Shown here: positions 1 to 8,710 of the stretch, piece after piece
Position numbering within the stretch: the first letter of the stretch is position 1
Layout of the letters: every line of letters begins with the position of its first letter
Assembly: GCF_009360615.1 (NCBI RefSeq)
Contig: NZ_SPEY01000020.1
Coordinates: forward strand, 264,670-328,669
Origin: Comamonas sp.
GTDB lineage: Bacteria > Pseudomonadota > Gammaproteobacteria > Burkholderiales > Burkholderiaceae_C
Direction: 5' to 3'
DNA: 64,000 nucleotides
Translations under genes and position numbers: made by a program
The notes under the pieces: model-generated
What the model was told of the DNA's origin: nothing
What the model saw: the letters and a program-made list of their open reading frames with translations, nothing else
The model's database searches: none

Positions 1-1763
1 TGGTGCGCCAGGGCGTGGAGGAACTGACCGGCGCGCTGCGCAAGGCGGTCGATAACGGTCTGGTGGAGCGCTTCGGCCAGGCGCTGGCGACGGCCTTTGA
101 GAATGGCCTCAGGTTCTTCCGCGCGTTTGCCGCCAACGTCAACTTTGACGCCGTGGTGCTGCGCCTGCAGGTTTTTGCCAGCGAGGCGGGCGAGACGCTG
201 CAGCGCATCGGCCAGTACGCCACCAATGCCGGCAACACCGTGCAGCTGGCCTGGGGCGTGATGACGGCGGGCGTCAATGCAGTGATGGGCGTCATCTACA
301 AGGTGGGTGAGGCTTTTGCAGGTGTGGCCAGCAATATCCAATCGGGCTTGGCTTTGCTCTATGAGGGGTTGAGCAAGATTACCTTTGGCTCTCTCTCCGA
401 GGCCTATGCGCAGGCTGCGGCAGAGGTTCGTTTGTCTGCCGAGGCGACCTGGGCAGCTTCAGAAGCATTGGCAGCGAAGGCTGATGAGTCGTTTCAGCGC
501 ATGGCTGATGGTGCCCAGACCGCGCGTGATGCATGGGATGGCTTGACGGGGGAAGTGGCTGCGGTCGGCAACGCTGCTGCAACTGCGGCCCCTGCCATCG
601 AGGCGGTAGCCGCAGGCATCGAGGCCACGGGCAAGGCCGCAGCCAAGGCGGCCAAGGAGGCAGCAGCCAAGGCCGAGGCCGACCGCATCGCTGCCGAGAA
701 CCTGAAAAAGCTCAGGGCCGAGTACGAGCAGCTGATCGCCAGCGGCAATCTGGACGCGGCCGGGCGCAAGCTGCAGGAAATTGCCAAGGCCCAGCGCGCA
801 GCTGCCAGCACGGCCCAGGATGCGGCGCAGTCCACGGCCTTGCTGGAGCAGGCCTATAAAGACTTGGGCATGACCACGAACGAGGATCTGCAGCGCATGG
901 CTACTCAGGCGCGTGCTGCGTTTGATCAGTTGGAAAAGGACGGCAAGCAGCCGCCCCTGCGCATTGCCGAGGCCTGGAAAGCCATGGCCGACAAGGTGAT
1001 TGCGGCCAATGGCGGCATTGCCCCTGAATGGCTCAAGACCCAGGCAGCCGTCAAAGGCTTTGAGGTCGCGGTGGATGACGCGGGCAAGGCTGTGGTTAAC
1101 ACTGACCGAGCCACAGCAAGAGCGGTCAGCAGCATGGTCGGTGGCATGGGCCGGGTGCGCGAGGCAGCCGACGGCGTGCAGGAGAGCATGCGAGGCATCG
1201 AGCATGCATCGGGCCGAGCCGCCCATGCTGCTCGTGAATGGGGCCAGGGCGGCCCGCGTAACTTTGTCGAGGAGCGCAATGCCGGCGTACAGGGTTCGCA
1301 AGGGATCATGCACCAGAACACAGGCCCGCTGAGCCTCGTGCCGCAGTTCCAGACCCGCCAGGAGCTCGATGCCTGGTGGAAGCAATGGCAGGCCCAGTAT
1401 GCGCAGGACAACCCTTTCTCCGTCAAGAGCAGCGGCGCGCTGGGCAACTATCAATATGACCTGACCCAGTTTGCGGTCACACAGGCGGGCAGGGCGATTG
1501 ATCTGCAGCAGGCCGCCGCCAATGCGCGGCCAAAGCAGGAGGCAGAGCGCAAACCAAGCGTTCCCAGGGTGGCAGCTCAGGCGCTGGCTCCTGTCGCAGC
1601 CCCTGCCGCTGCAGCTCCCCAATCCGTCATCACCCATAGGCATGAGGTCGTGATCGGCGGTCGTCAATACAACGTGGGCACAGACGCGGCGGGCAGCTCG
1701 GAGATGCAGCAGCTGATGGCCGCGCTGGAGCGCGACGCCAATCTGTCGGGAGGAGTGCACTGA
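1..1763 (+). CDS. Phage tail tape-measure protein, C-terminal part (5' end outside window)
   Basis: The frame is open from the left edge (first full codon at base 3) and ends at 1763, leaving about 586 visible residues. The protein is Ala/Gln/Lys-rich, with a long probable coiled coil (about residues 205-290, rich in AAKAAKEAAAKAE-like heptads) and hydrophobic Gly/Ala stretches near residues 75-120. Together with its place at the head of tail genes this fits the C-terminal part of a tape-measure protein, which sets tail length and is threaded through the tail tube. No lytic transglycosylase or peptidase motif is visible here. The GTG at base 3 is probably internal. The stop overlaps the next start (TGATG). 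Family assignment rests on composition and context. Confidence 0.7.
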   Translation, partial: VRQGVEELTGALRKAVDNGLVERFGQALATAFENGLRFFRAFAANVNFDAVVLRLQVFASEAGETLQRIGQYATNAGNTVQLAWGVMTAGVNAVMGVIYKVGEAFAGVASNIQSGLALLYEGLSKITFGSLSEAYAQAAAEVRLSAEATWAASEALAAKADESFQRMADGAQTARDAWDGLTGEVAAVGNAAATAAPAIEAVAAGIEATGKAAAKAAKEAAAKAEADRIAAENLKKLRAEYEQLIASGNLDAAGRKLQEIAKAQRAAASTAQDAAQSTALLEQAYKDLGMTTNEDLQRMATQARAAFDQLEKDGKQPPLRIAEAWKAMADKVIAANGGIAPEWLKTQAAVKGFEVAVDDAGKAVVNTDRATARAVSSMVGGMGRVREAADGVQESMRGIEHASGRAAHAAREWGQGGPRNFVEERNAGVQGSQGIMHQNTGPLSLVPQFQTRQELDAWWKQWQAQYAQDNPFSVKSSGALGNYQYDLTQFAVTQAGRAIDLQQAAANARPKQEAERKPSVPRVAAQALAPVAAPAAAAPQSVITHRHEVVIGGRQYNVGTDAAGSSEMQQLMAALERDANLSGGVH

Positions 1764-2146
1764 TGGCCGGCCATTTCCTGAACGGCATCGAGCTGCCGCG
1801 CGGCATGTTGTGGGTGGACGAATTCAACTGGTCTGCGGTGCAGAAGACGGTCGAGCGCGGCATCACTGGCGCACAGATCATTGACGCCGCTGCCCGTATT
1901 GAGGGTCGTCCTATCACCTTGCAGGCCGTGGAAGACCAAGGCTGGATTCGCCGGTCAACGCTGTTGTCTGTGCAAGCCCTGGCCGACGAGCCGGGCGCGC
2001 AGTACCCGCTGCGCCTGGCGGACGGCCGTGAATTCACCGTGCAGTTTGCGTCAGACGACCCGATTGCCGCCACGCCCATCTCCCGGCCCGAGCTGCCTGC
2101 CGCCACCCATCCCTATGTCGCCACGCTGCGGCTGATCACTGTTTAA
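1763..2146 (+). CDS. Prophage tail-associated protein, 127 aa, unknown family
   Basis: The ATG shares its A with the tape-measure stop codon, so the two are translationally coupled. The protein starts MAGHFLNGIELPRGMLWVDE and is a small soluble protein without signal peptide or membrane segment. Its position, between tape measure and a very large tail-tip protein, is where siphophages carry distal-tail or adaptor proteins. I do not recognise a named family, so the tail-tip role is inferred from position only. It ends 12 bases before the next gene, and the spacer carries a Shine-Dalgarno-like GAGAAGAA. Confidence 0.65.
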   Translation: MAGHFLNGIELPRGMLWVDEFNWSAVQKTVERGITGAQIIDAAARIEGRPITLQAVEDQGWIRRSTLLSVQALADEPGAQYPLRLADGREFTVQFASDDPIAATPISRPELPAATHPYVATLRLITV

Positions 2147-2158
2147 GCGAGAAGAACA

Positions 2159-5100
2159 ATGCCCATTTTGCAAGGCGATATCCAGCTGCGAGCCAGCCGC
2201 GTCATGGACGATGTGCCCGAGGGTGGCGGCGGCCCGTCGAATGTGGAGATCGAGTCCGGCCAAGAAAACGCAATCATGCCGGACATCTCGCAGATGGATC
2301 GTGCCATTGGCCGCGCCAATATGCGTCAGCTGAGTGTGGTTGTGGATACCGAAGACCGCGACACCTACCAGGGCAGCAATGTCATCGTGGCCAAGCCCCC
2401 CGAAGACCCCAATGTGTCCATCACCCTGTTTTCCACGGGCGGGGTCTATGACACCCGCGCTCAGGCACAGGCCCGGCTGGAGGCCTATCTCAACAAAGGG
2501 GCCGAGTGGGCGGGCTATCTCTACGAGAACCACATCAAGGGCCAGCGCGTTATCCAGATCTTCCAGCGCCCCGGCACCGAGCTGCCTGCAGTGGGCAAGA
2601 CCCTGGTGCTGGTGGGCAATGAAGGCCTGGCCAACGAGCAAGAGCAGTATGTCCGCGCCATTCGCGTGACGAGCGTGGAGCGCACCTTCACCTATGACAC
2701 GGACAAGGACTACAAGGCTTTAATCGTGACCATGGAGCTGTCCGACGCCTTGCGCTATGACTTCACGGGCTCCCCGGCCAGCCGCCAGTTTGCCCGGCAG
2801 ATCAATAGCGCCCATCTGCGCGATACCGTGGTTGCCGATGCGGGCAGCTACGTGGGCGTGACCCCCTTGCAAAAGGCTGCGGCTCTGGGCGATTTCACCA
2901 TCATTGCCCAGACGATCATGACCCAGATCGTGCCCTCGGCCCAGAGCGAGACGCCCATCCCTGCGGCCATTCCGTATGCAGCGGCAGGCTTCCCTGTCTC
3001 TGCGGCCGAGGCCGTGACCTTCAGCACCACCCAGACCTGGAACACCACCACCAGCCTGGCTCTGCCCGGTGGCTGTCTGCCGGGTTCGCTCTCCATCGTG
3101 GTGGGCGGCGTCACCTTGACCGACAAGGGCGGCATTCTGATGTCGGGCACCCAGCAGATCGGTCTGGTGGACTATGCCAATGGCGTCGTCACCTCGAGCT
3201 TGGGCAGCTATGACGGCAGCAAGACCATCAGCTACCGGCCTGCTGCCTATATGCAGCGCATGCCGCAATCCAGCGAGATCCGCATCACGGCGGAGAACCG
3301 CAGCCAGAGCTACACGGGCTTCATCACGCCGCTGCCGGCGCGCGGCACCTTGTCTTTCAGCTACCGGGCGCAGGGCCGCTGGTATGTGCTGTCGGACTCG
3401 GGTGACGGCACCCTGCGCGGCACCGACTCCAGCTATGGTGCAGGCACCTATAGCGCCGAGACCGGCAGCTTTGTAGTCACGCTGGGGGCCTTGCCCGATG
3501 TGGGTAGCTCCATCGTCCAGCACTGGGGCGTGCCGACTCAGGAAACCGTGCAGCCTGCCGCCGATCTGCTGATCAGCCAGACCATTGCGCTGCAGCTACC
3601 AGCCGGTCAGGCGCTGTACCCAGGTGCTTTTGAGATCAAGTGGATGGATGGCACCAACCAGCGCACCGCTACGGCCACCGCTGCCTGGCAGCTCCAGGGC
3701 GATGCCACGGGCGAGGTGCGGGTAGGGCGCTCCGAGGTGCTGTTCGCGCCCAAGCTGTTGCCTGCCGTGGGCACTGTGCTCGATGTCACGGTCGACACGG
3801 CCCCGGCGGTCGAGGTGAACCTGCAGCATCCCTCGCGCAACGGCCAGGGCCGTCTGGCGGTCTCTGCGGGCCAGGGTGCGCTGGTGCCCTACACGGTCGA
3901 AGTCGAGTGGAACACGCTGACCGACCAGAGCGTGCTCGGTCTTTACACCCGCGACCAGCTCAAGGAAATGGGCGTGACGCTGGTGGATCCGACCCAGATC
4001 GCACGCGATGACGGCAATGGCAAGCTGATGCTGAACGGCGTGCAGGTCGGTACGGTCACATACGGCACGGGCGCGGTGGACTTCAATCCTGATGTCGTCA
4101 TCAAGATCCCCAAGCCGGTCTATTCGTCCAGCCAGGTCAGCGGCGGCGGCTTCAATGGCGAGGTGGCTCAGTACCGCCTCAACTACGAGGGCATCGAGTA
4201 TCTGAATGCCCCCTCTATCTACCCCAATGACGAAAGTGGCTACGTCAAGATCCGGTTTCGCACCACGGGCAGCGCCACGCGCCGCACGTTGCAGGTCACG
4301 TTTGCGCCCGAGTTTGACCTGGTCACGGGCGTGCAGGCCCCGGTGGTGCCGGGCTCGGTTGTGCTCATGCCTTCCAGCGGTCAGCCCTGGAGCGATGACG
4401 GCAGGGGCGTGCTGCGGGTGCTGACCTCGGGCGGCTTTGTAACGCGCGGCAGCATCAACTACGCCACGGGCCGCGTGGGCCTGACCTCGTGGACGCCCGG
4501 CAATGCCAACCAGTTGCGCCGTGCAGGCTGCATCACCACGCTGGGCGATGCCATCAGCAGCGCCTATGTCTTCCGCACGGCTGCAGCTCCGCTGCGCCCC
4601 GGCTCCCTCACGGTGCAGGTGCCCAGGGCTTCGGGTGGCTCGCAGAATGTCAGCGCTGGCATTGACGGCACCATCACGGCTCCCGGTGTGGTCGGCACGG
4701 TGGACTATGAAACCGGCCTCGTGCGCCTTGGCTTCGGTGCCCTGGTCGTGGCCGCTGGCAATGAGGCTGAGCCCTGGTATGACGCGGCCAACGTGCAGCC
4801 GGACGGCAAGATCTTCAAGCCCCAGCCCGTGGTTGCGAGTGCCTTGCGCTATTCGGCGGTGGCCTATGCCTATCTGCCCATGAATGCCGACATCATCGGC
4901 ATCGACCCGGTGCGCCTGCCCAGCGACGGCAAGGTGCCGATCTTCCGGTCTGGCTCGCTGTGCGTGGTGGGTCACACCAAGACCAGCGCCCAGCTTAACG
5001 TCAGCAACAACCAGACCGTCAACTTGGCCCGCGTGCGCCTGTCCCGCGTGGTGGTGCGTGATGCCAACGGCAAGACTCATCAGAAGGGCTACACCGCCGA

Positions 5101-5752
5101 CCTGGAGGCGGGGCTGGTCACTTTTACCGATGTGTCTGCCATGACCATGCCGGTCACGATCGAGGATCGGATTGAAGACATGGCCACGGCCACCGATGTG
5201 CAGATCTCGGGCGAGATCACCTTCAACCGGGCGCTGACCCATGACTATCCCAAGGACGGCACCTATGTCTCCAGCGCCCTGCAGGCCAGCGACCGCCGCG
5301 CCCGCGTCAGTCTGGATTTTGTGCAGCAGAGCTGGATCGACAACGCCTGGGCCGATGCGCCCGTGGGGCCTGCAATTCCCGCCAAGTATGACCAGAGCGT
5401 CTCTCCCATAGAGATCACCAATGCCGGCGGTAGCACCGAGCGTTGGGTGCTTCAGTTCACCTCAACCACCCAGTTCCGGGTGATTGGCGAGCATGTGGGC
5501 GTGATCGCCACGGGCGACATCAACACGGTCTGCTCGCCGCTCAACCCGGCTACGGGCAAGCCTTATTTCACGATCAAGCCGCTGGGCTGGGGTAGCGGCT
5601 GGGCCGTGGGGAACATCCTGCGCATCAACACCGTGGGGGCTATCTACCCCTTCTGGGTGGTGCGAACTATCCAGCCCGGCCCCGAGACCGGCATCGAGCA
5701 CAGCTTTTCCATCCTGGCGCGCGGCGATGTGAACCGCCCGCAGTCCAACTGA
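2159..5752 (+). CDS. Large modular tail-tip/fibre protein, 1197 aa, with internal beta repeats
   Basis: This is the largest gene of the visible prophage. The N-terminal 250 residues form one unit (contains QIFQRPGTELPAVGKTLVLVG). From about residue 330 the protein repeats a short module of the form G-x-V-D-Y-x-T-G-x-V-x-L, seen near residues 335, 428, 630, 762, 846 and 977 (for example GTVDYETGLVRLGFG and GSINYATGRVGLTSW). Such spaced Gly/Tyr/Thr-Gly motifs suggest tandem beta-sandwich domains typical of virion surface proteins. There is no membrane segment or catalytic motif. It sits inside a tightly packed tail operon. A structural tail-tip or fibre role is inferred from size, repeats and context. 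Confidence 0.65.
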   Translation: MPILQGDIQLRASRVMDDVPEGGGGPSNVEIESGQENAIMPDISQMDRAIGRANMRQLSVVVDTEDRDTYQGSNVIVAKPPEDPNVSITLFSTGGVYDTRAQAQARLEAYLNKGAEWAGYLYENHIKGQRVIQIFQRPGTELPAVGKTLVLVGNEGLANEQEQYVRAIRVTSVERTFTYDTDKDYKALIVTMELSDALRYDFTGSPASRQFARQINSAHLRDTVVADAGSYVGVTPLQKAAALGDFTIIAQTIMTQIVPSAQSETPIPAAIPYAAAGFPVSAAEAVTFSTTQTWNTTTSLALPGGCLPGSLSIVVGGVTLTDKGGILMSGTQQIGLVDYANGVVTSSLGSYDGSKTISYRPAAYMQRMPQSSEIRITAENRSQSYTGFITPLPARGTLSFSYRAQGRWYVLSDSGDGTLRGTDSSYGAGTYSAETGSFVVTLGALPDVGSSIVQHWGVPTQETVQPAADLLISQTIALQLPAGQALYPGAFEIKWMDGTNQRTATATAAWQLQGDATGEVRVGRSEVLFAPKLLPAVGTVLDVTVDTAPAVEVNLQHPSRNGQGRLAVSAGQGALVPYTVEVEWNTLTDQSVLGLYTRDQLKEMGVTLVDPTQIARDDGNGKLMLNGVQVGTVTYGTGAVDFNPDVVIKIPKPVYSSSQVSGGGFNGEVAQYRLNYEGIEYLNAPSIYPNDESGYVKIRFRTTGSATRRTLQVTFAPEFDLVTGVQAPVVPGSVVLMPSSGQPWSDDGRGVLRVLTSGGFVTRGSINYATGRVGLTSWTPGNANQLRRAGCITTLGDAISSAYVFRTAAAPLRPGSLTVQVPRASGGSQNVSAGIDGTITAPGVVGTVDYETGLVRLGFGALVVAAGNEAEPWYDAANVQPDGKIFKPQPVVASALRYSAVAYAYLPMNADIIGIDPVRLPSDGKVPIFRSGSLCVVGHTKTSAQLNVSNNQTVNLARVRLSRVVVRDANGKTHQKGYTADLEAGLVTFTDVSAMTMPVTIEDRIEDMATATDVQISGEITFNRALTHDYPKDGTYVSSALQASDRRARVSLDFVQQSWIDNAWADAPVGPAIPAKYDQSVSPIEITNAGGSTERWVLQFTSTTQFRVIGEHVGVIATGDINTVCSPLNPATGKPYFTIKPLGWGSGWAVGNILRINTVGAIYPFWVVRTIQPGPETGIEHSFSILARGDVNRPQSN

Positions 5753-5777
5753 AGAACCCGAGAGAGCGGAGAGAGAT

Positions 5778-6956
5778 ATGGCATCCCCTGTAGACACCAG
5801 CGTCAAGCACGCATACAGCTCCATGGCCGGAGCACCGGCCATCGGCGGAACGGTCGGCTCCCTGATCGGCGCGCTCGATGCGTTCCTGGTCAACGGCTGG
5901 GGCGCAAAGGCCGTGGATTCGGCGGTCGTCAGCAACGGCATCTGCCGCCTGAACTTTGCCAGCGGCAAGAGTGCGGCAGAGGCCCATGCCGTCATTTTGG
6001 TGACCGGGGCAACGCCCTCGGCCCTGAACGGCGAGCAGAAGGTGACGGCGGTTGCCAATGGCTGGGTGGAGTTCAAGACCGATCTGCCGGACGGTGCCGT
6101 CACCGGCTCCATCAGCTTCAAGATGGCCCCGCTGGGCTGGGAGAAGGTCTACAGCAAGACCAATGTGGCCGTGTACCGCCCGACCGACCCGGCCTCGACG
6201 CGCACCTATTACCGCGTGGACGACACGAATGCACTCTACGCGCGGGTGCAGATGTACGAGTCGATGACCGATGTGGACAACGGAGCCGGGGCAGCACCGC
6301 TGACCATCTCGGGTGGGTACTACTGGCACAAGAAGCAGACCAGTACGGCATCGTCCTATTGGGTGCTGGCCGGTGATTCACGCGGTTTTTACTATGTGCT
6401 CGGTGCCAGCAGCGTATCCGTGGCTGCGAGCAGCGGCAATACGGCCCTTCTGTCGCATTTCATGGGGGACTTGAATGGCTACCGCAGCGGTGACGCGTGG
6501 GCTGCAGCGCTGACAGGCATTGAGGGCACCAATTACGCCACCACGACAGGATGCGTCTTTTGCTCCTCGACTAGCGCTGGCTTCACGCTCAAACGTCTGT
6601 CCCATGGCCTCGGAGCCGCAGCCCAGTGTTTTCGCAGAGTGTTTGGCGACGTGCAATCTCGCTCCGGCAACGATGGAACATTGGGTGCGTTCCCGTCTTC
6701 GGTAGATAACGGGCTTCACCTCTCGGCCATTCTGCTCACCGATGGCGTGAACTCATACTCCCCACGCGGCAGCATGCCTGGCGCATACCACTGCCCGCAG
6801 TCCGGGGTACTCGCAGGCTTCGGCTCGGATGTCGCCATCACCAAGGGCCAGGGGGTGTTTGCTGGAAAGCAATTGCTCTCGGTGCAGATTGGCATGCCCA
6901 ACGCCGGAAATCAGGGCTTGGCCTTTCTGGATGTGACCGGCCCCTGGAGGTTCTGA
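5778..6956 (+). CDS. Prophage tail protein, 392 aa, ends in DVTGPWRF
   Basis: It begins 25 bases after the large tail protein; the upstream GAGAGCGGAGAGAG is a purine-rich ribosome binding site. The first 120 residues (MASPVDTSVKHAYSSMAGAP) resemble the start of other phage tail proteins. The middle is rich in Ser, Gly, Tyr and Trp, and the C-terminal end FLDVTGPWRF resembles the D-x-TGPWR ending of several tail-tip proteins of Burkholderiales phages. It probably forms part of the receptor-contacting structure. No enzyme motif, signal peptide or membrane helix is seen. Its stop overlaps the next gene start by context (TGAATG), so expression is coupled. Confidence 0.6.
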   Translation: MASPVDTSVKHAYSSMAGAPAIGGTVGSLIGALDAFLVNGWGAKAVDSAVVSNGICRLNFASGKSAAEAHAVILVTGATPSALNGEQKVTAVANGWVEFKTDLPDGAVTGSISFKMAPLGWEKVYSKTNVAVYRPTDPASTRTYYRVDDTNALYARVQMYESMTDVDNGAGAAPLTISGGYYWHKKQTSTASSYWVLAGDSRGFYYVLGASSVSVAASSGNTALLSHFMGDLNGYRSGDAWAAALTGIEGTNYATTTGCVFCSSTSAGFTLKRLSHGLGAAAQCFRRVFGDVQSRSGNDGTLGAFPSSVDNGLHLSAILLTDGVNSYSPRGSMPGAYHCPQSGVLAGFGSDVAITKGQGVFAGKQLLSVQIGMPNAGNQGLAFLDVTGPWRF

Positions 6957-8306
6957 ATGCCTGTTGCTCTGAAGTTTCGACTCTGCACGCTGCAACTGCC
7001 TGAGGATTTTCGGATCTCGTCGCTGCGTCTGTTGGACAGCGGTGTCGCTGTCGATGCTGGAGCCGCAATTGCTTCTTCGGTCCCGCCCGCGTCGGGTCGG
7101 TTGGAGGGCCTGCGCGACGGTAGCGGCTGCTCTTGGGATGGTGCTGCGGCGCGTGCGCCAGGCTTCTACATCGAGTGGTCTTTCCCTGCGCTCACCAACG
7201 TGACGGATCTCGTTTATGAAGGCAGTCTCTTGCGAGGCGCCCTGGTGGTGTGTGATGGGCAAGCTGCGGAGCTGGTGCAAACGGGGGCGGGCTTTCACAT
7301 CCTGGGCGCAGTGGAGACGCTTGCCGCTCTGGCTCCTGACTTTCTCTGGAAGCTGGATGCCTCCGGGGTGAACCAGGTGGACCTGGTGAGTGGGGCCGTC
7401 GCCACCCGTTCGGGGGGAAGCATCGTGGCCGCTGCGGAGCAAGTCGGTCAGCCCCTGGCCTTCGCTCCTGGGAGTAACGGATATGTGTCCGCAGACATTG
7501 GCAGCTTCAACAGCGGCAATTTTTCGGCGGTATTCGACTTGCTGACGATTGGCACCTCGAACACGGTGGTTCTGGAGTGCGGGGATAACGAGGGCTGGTC
7601 TGTGCAGGTGGACACCGGAGGCTATTTCAAGATCAATATCGGCGGAGTCGCTTCCGGGGGGCTCAACACCACGTTCCAGATCGGCGACGGGGTGCCGCGC
7701 CGCTTGGGGTTTACGTATCGCCGGGCAGACCGGCTTGGAACGCTTTACGTGGAGGGCGCGGTTCTTGCGCAAAAGGTGCTCGGTACGCCCAACAGTGCGA
7801 CCGCGCTCACCATCGGCTCACGTTTTGGAGCCTTCCCGATCGGCGCGGGCAGCCGCATTGCAGACGTAGCCCTGTGGCGTCGCACGCTGAGTGCGGAGGA
7901 GATGCGGCAGACCAAATATCGAGAGACCCGAGATTGGTTGCTCCCGAGGGCTGGAGTCCATCGGACTTATGTCGCCATCAAGGGCGAGCCTCCCGTCTTG
8001 CAAGGGCTTCAGGCCATCACGGCCCTTGCAAGCCGCAAGCTGCTCGACGTGGAGTGCGGCGGCCAGGGGCGCATTTACGGCACGGTCTCGCGCAAGAGCA
8101 CGCCTGCCAATGTGCCCCTGCGCCGGCGCGTGCGCCTGCATCGCAGCGTAGATGGCTACTTGGCCCGCGAGACCTGGAGCCAGGCTGACGGCTCCTTTGA
8201 GTTCCGCGAGATCTCCACGCGCTACGAGTGGGATGTGATCGCCTGGGATCACGAACTGCAGGAGTACTCGACCGTCGCCAATAACCAACTGGCGGAGGTC
8301 GCATGA
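6957..8306 (+). CDS. Prophage tail protein with LamG-like (concanavalin) domain, 449 aa
   Basis: The first 120 residues are unassigned. Residues of about 125-325 have the pattern of a LamG/concanavalin jelly-roll: an early FLWKLDASGVNQVDLVSG strand, a central FSAVFDL strand, GYFKINIGG, then LGFTYRRADRLGTLYVEG and the closing IADVALWRRTLSAEEM helix that ends many LamG domains. The last 110 residues (GRIYGTVSRKSTPANVPLRRRVRL) look like a carboxypeptidase-regulatory-like beta domain. This fits glycan binding at the tail tip. The start directly follows the previous stop, and the end overlaps the next gene by 4 bases (ATGA). The domain call is by eye. Confidence 0.65.
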   Translation: MPVALKFRLCTLQLPEDFRISSLRLLDSGVAVDAGAAIASSVPPASGRLEGLRDGSGCSWDGAAARAPGFYIEWSFPALTNVTDLVYEGSLLRGALVVCDGQAAELVQTGAGFHILGAVETLAALAPDFLWKLDASGVNQVDLVSGAVATRSGGSIVAAAEQVGQPLAFAPGSNGYVSADIGSFNSGNFSAVFDLLTIGTSNTVVLECGDNEGWSVQVDTGGYFKINIGGVASGGLNTTFQIGDGVPRRLGFTYRRADRLGTLYVEGAVLAQKVLGTPNSATALTIGSRFGAFPIGAGSRIADVALWRRTLSAEEMRQTKYRETRDWLLPRAGVHRTYVAIKGEPPVLQGLQAITALASRKLLDVECGGQGRIYGTVSRKSTPANVPLRRRVRLHRSVDGYLARETWSQADGSFEFREISTRYEWDVIAWDHELQEYSTVANNQLAEVA

Positions 8307-8710
8307 GCCAATCTTTGCAAGATCTACCCGCCTTCGAGATCTCGGCGGCCCATGCCCTGGCCCGCCTGCAGGCCACGGCCAACTTTGCGGACTCCGGCCC
8401 CGCTGCCTCGTCTATTGCCCTGTATGACGCCGCCGAGCAACTGCTCGTCACGCTGACGCTGACCAAGCCCTGCGGCCAGATCACCGAGGCGGGCTATCTG
8501 GTGCTGACCCAGGCCAGCGGCGGCGGCGACATGATTCTGACCAGCGGTCAGGCCGCTATCGGTGTCTGGAGCACCAGCGACGGCAAGTTGATCGGGCGCG
8601 GCTTGGTCACGGATGAGGCGGGCGCTGGGCACTTCAAGCTGCTGGGCAGCACCGGCACCCAGCTCTATGCGGGCGGCAAGGCCATCCTGGGCGAGACAAG
8701 GATAGCCTGA
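8303..8710 (+). CDS. Small prophage tail protein, 135 aa
   Basis: This short soluble protein (MSQSLQDLPAFEISAAHALA) is linked by ATGA overlaps on both sides to the LamG-like protein and to the large hub-like protein. Its centre (GYLVLTQASGGGDMILTSGQAAIGVW) has alternating hydrophobic and polar residues suggesting a beta-rich fold. I recognise no named family. Its tight coupling suggests an accessory subunit of the tail tip made in step with its neighbours. Confidence 0.6.
   Translation: MSQSLQDLPAFEISAAHALARLQATANFADSGPAASSIALYDAAEQLLVTLTLTKPCGQITEAGYLVLTQASGGGDMILTSGQAAIGVWSTSDGKLIGRGLVTDEAGAGHFKLLGSTGTQLYAGGKAILGETRIA

Noticed and set aside
3596..5242. 548-residue minus-strand frame inside the tail protein region
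   Set aside because: His/Arg/Gly-rich composition typical of an antisense shadow; no ribosome binding site and the plus-strand gene is continuous with the tail operon.
5778..6956. Possible diversity-generating retroelement target protein (tail tip protein with variable C-terminus)
   Set aside because: No reverse transcriptase gene and no near-repeat of the gene 3' end are visible in the window; the ending DVTGPWRF is common in ordinary tail proteins.
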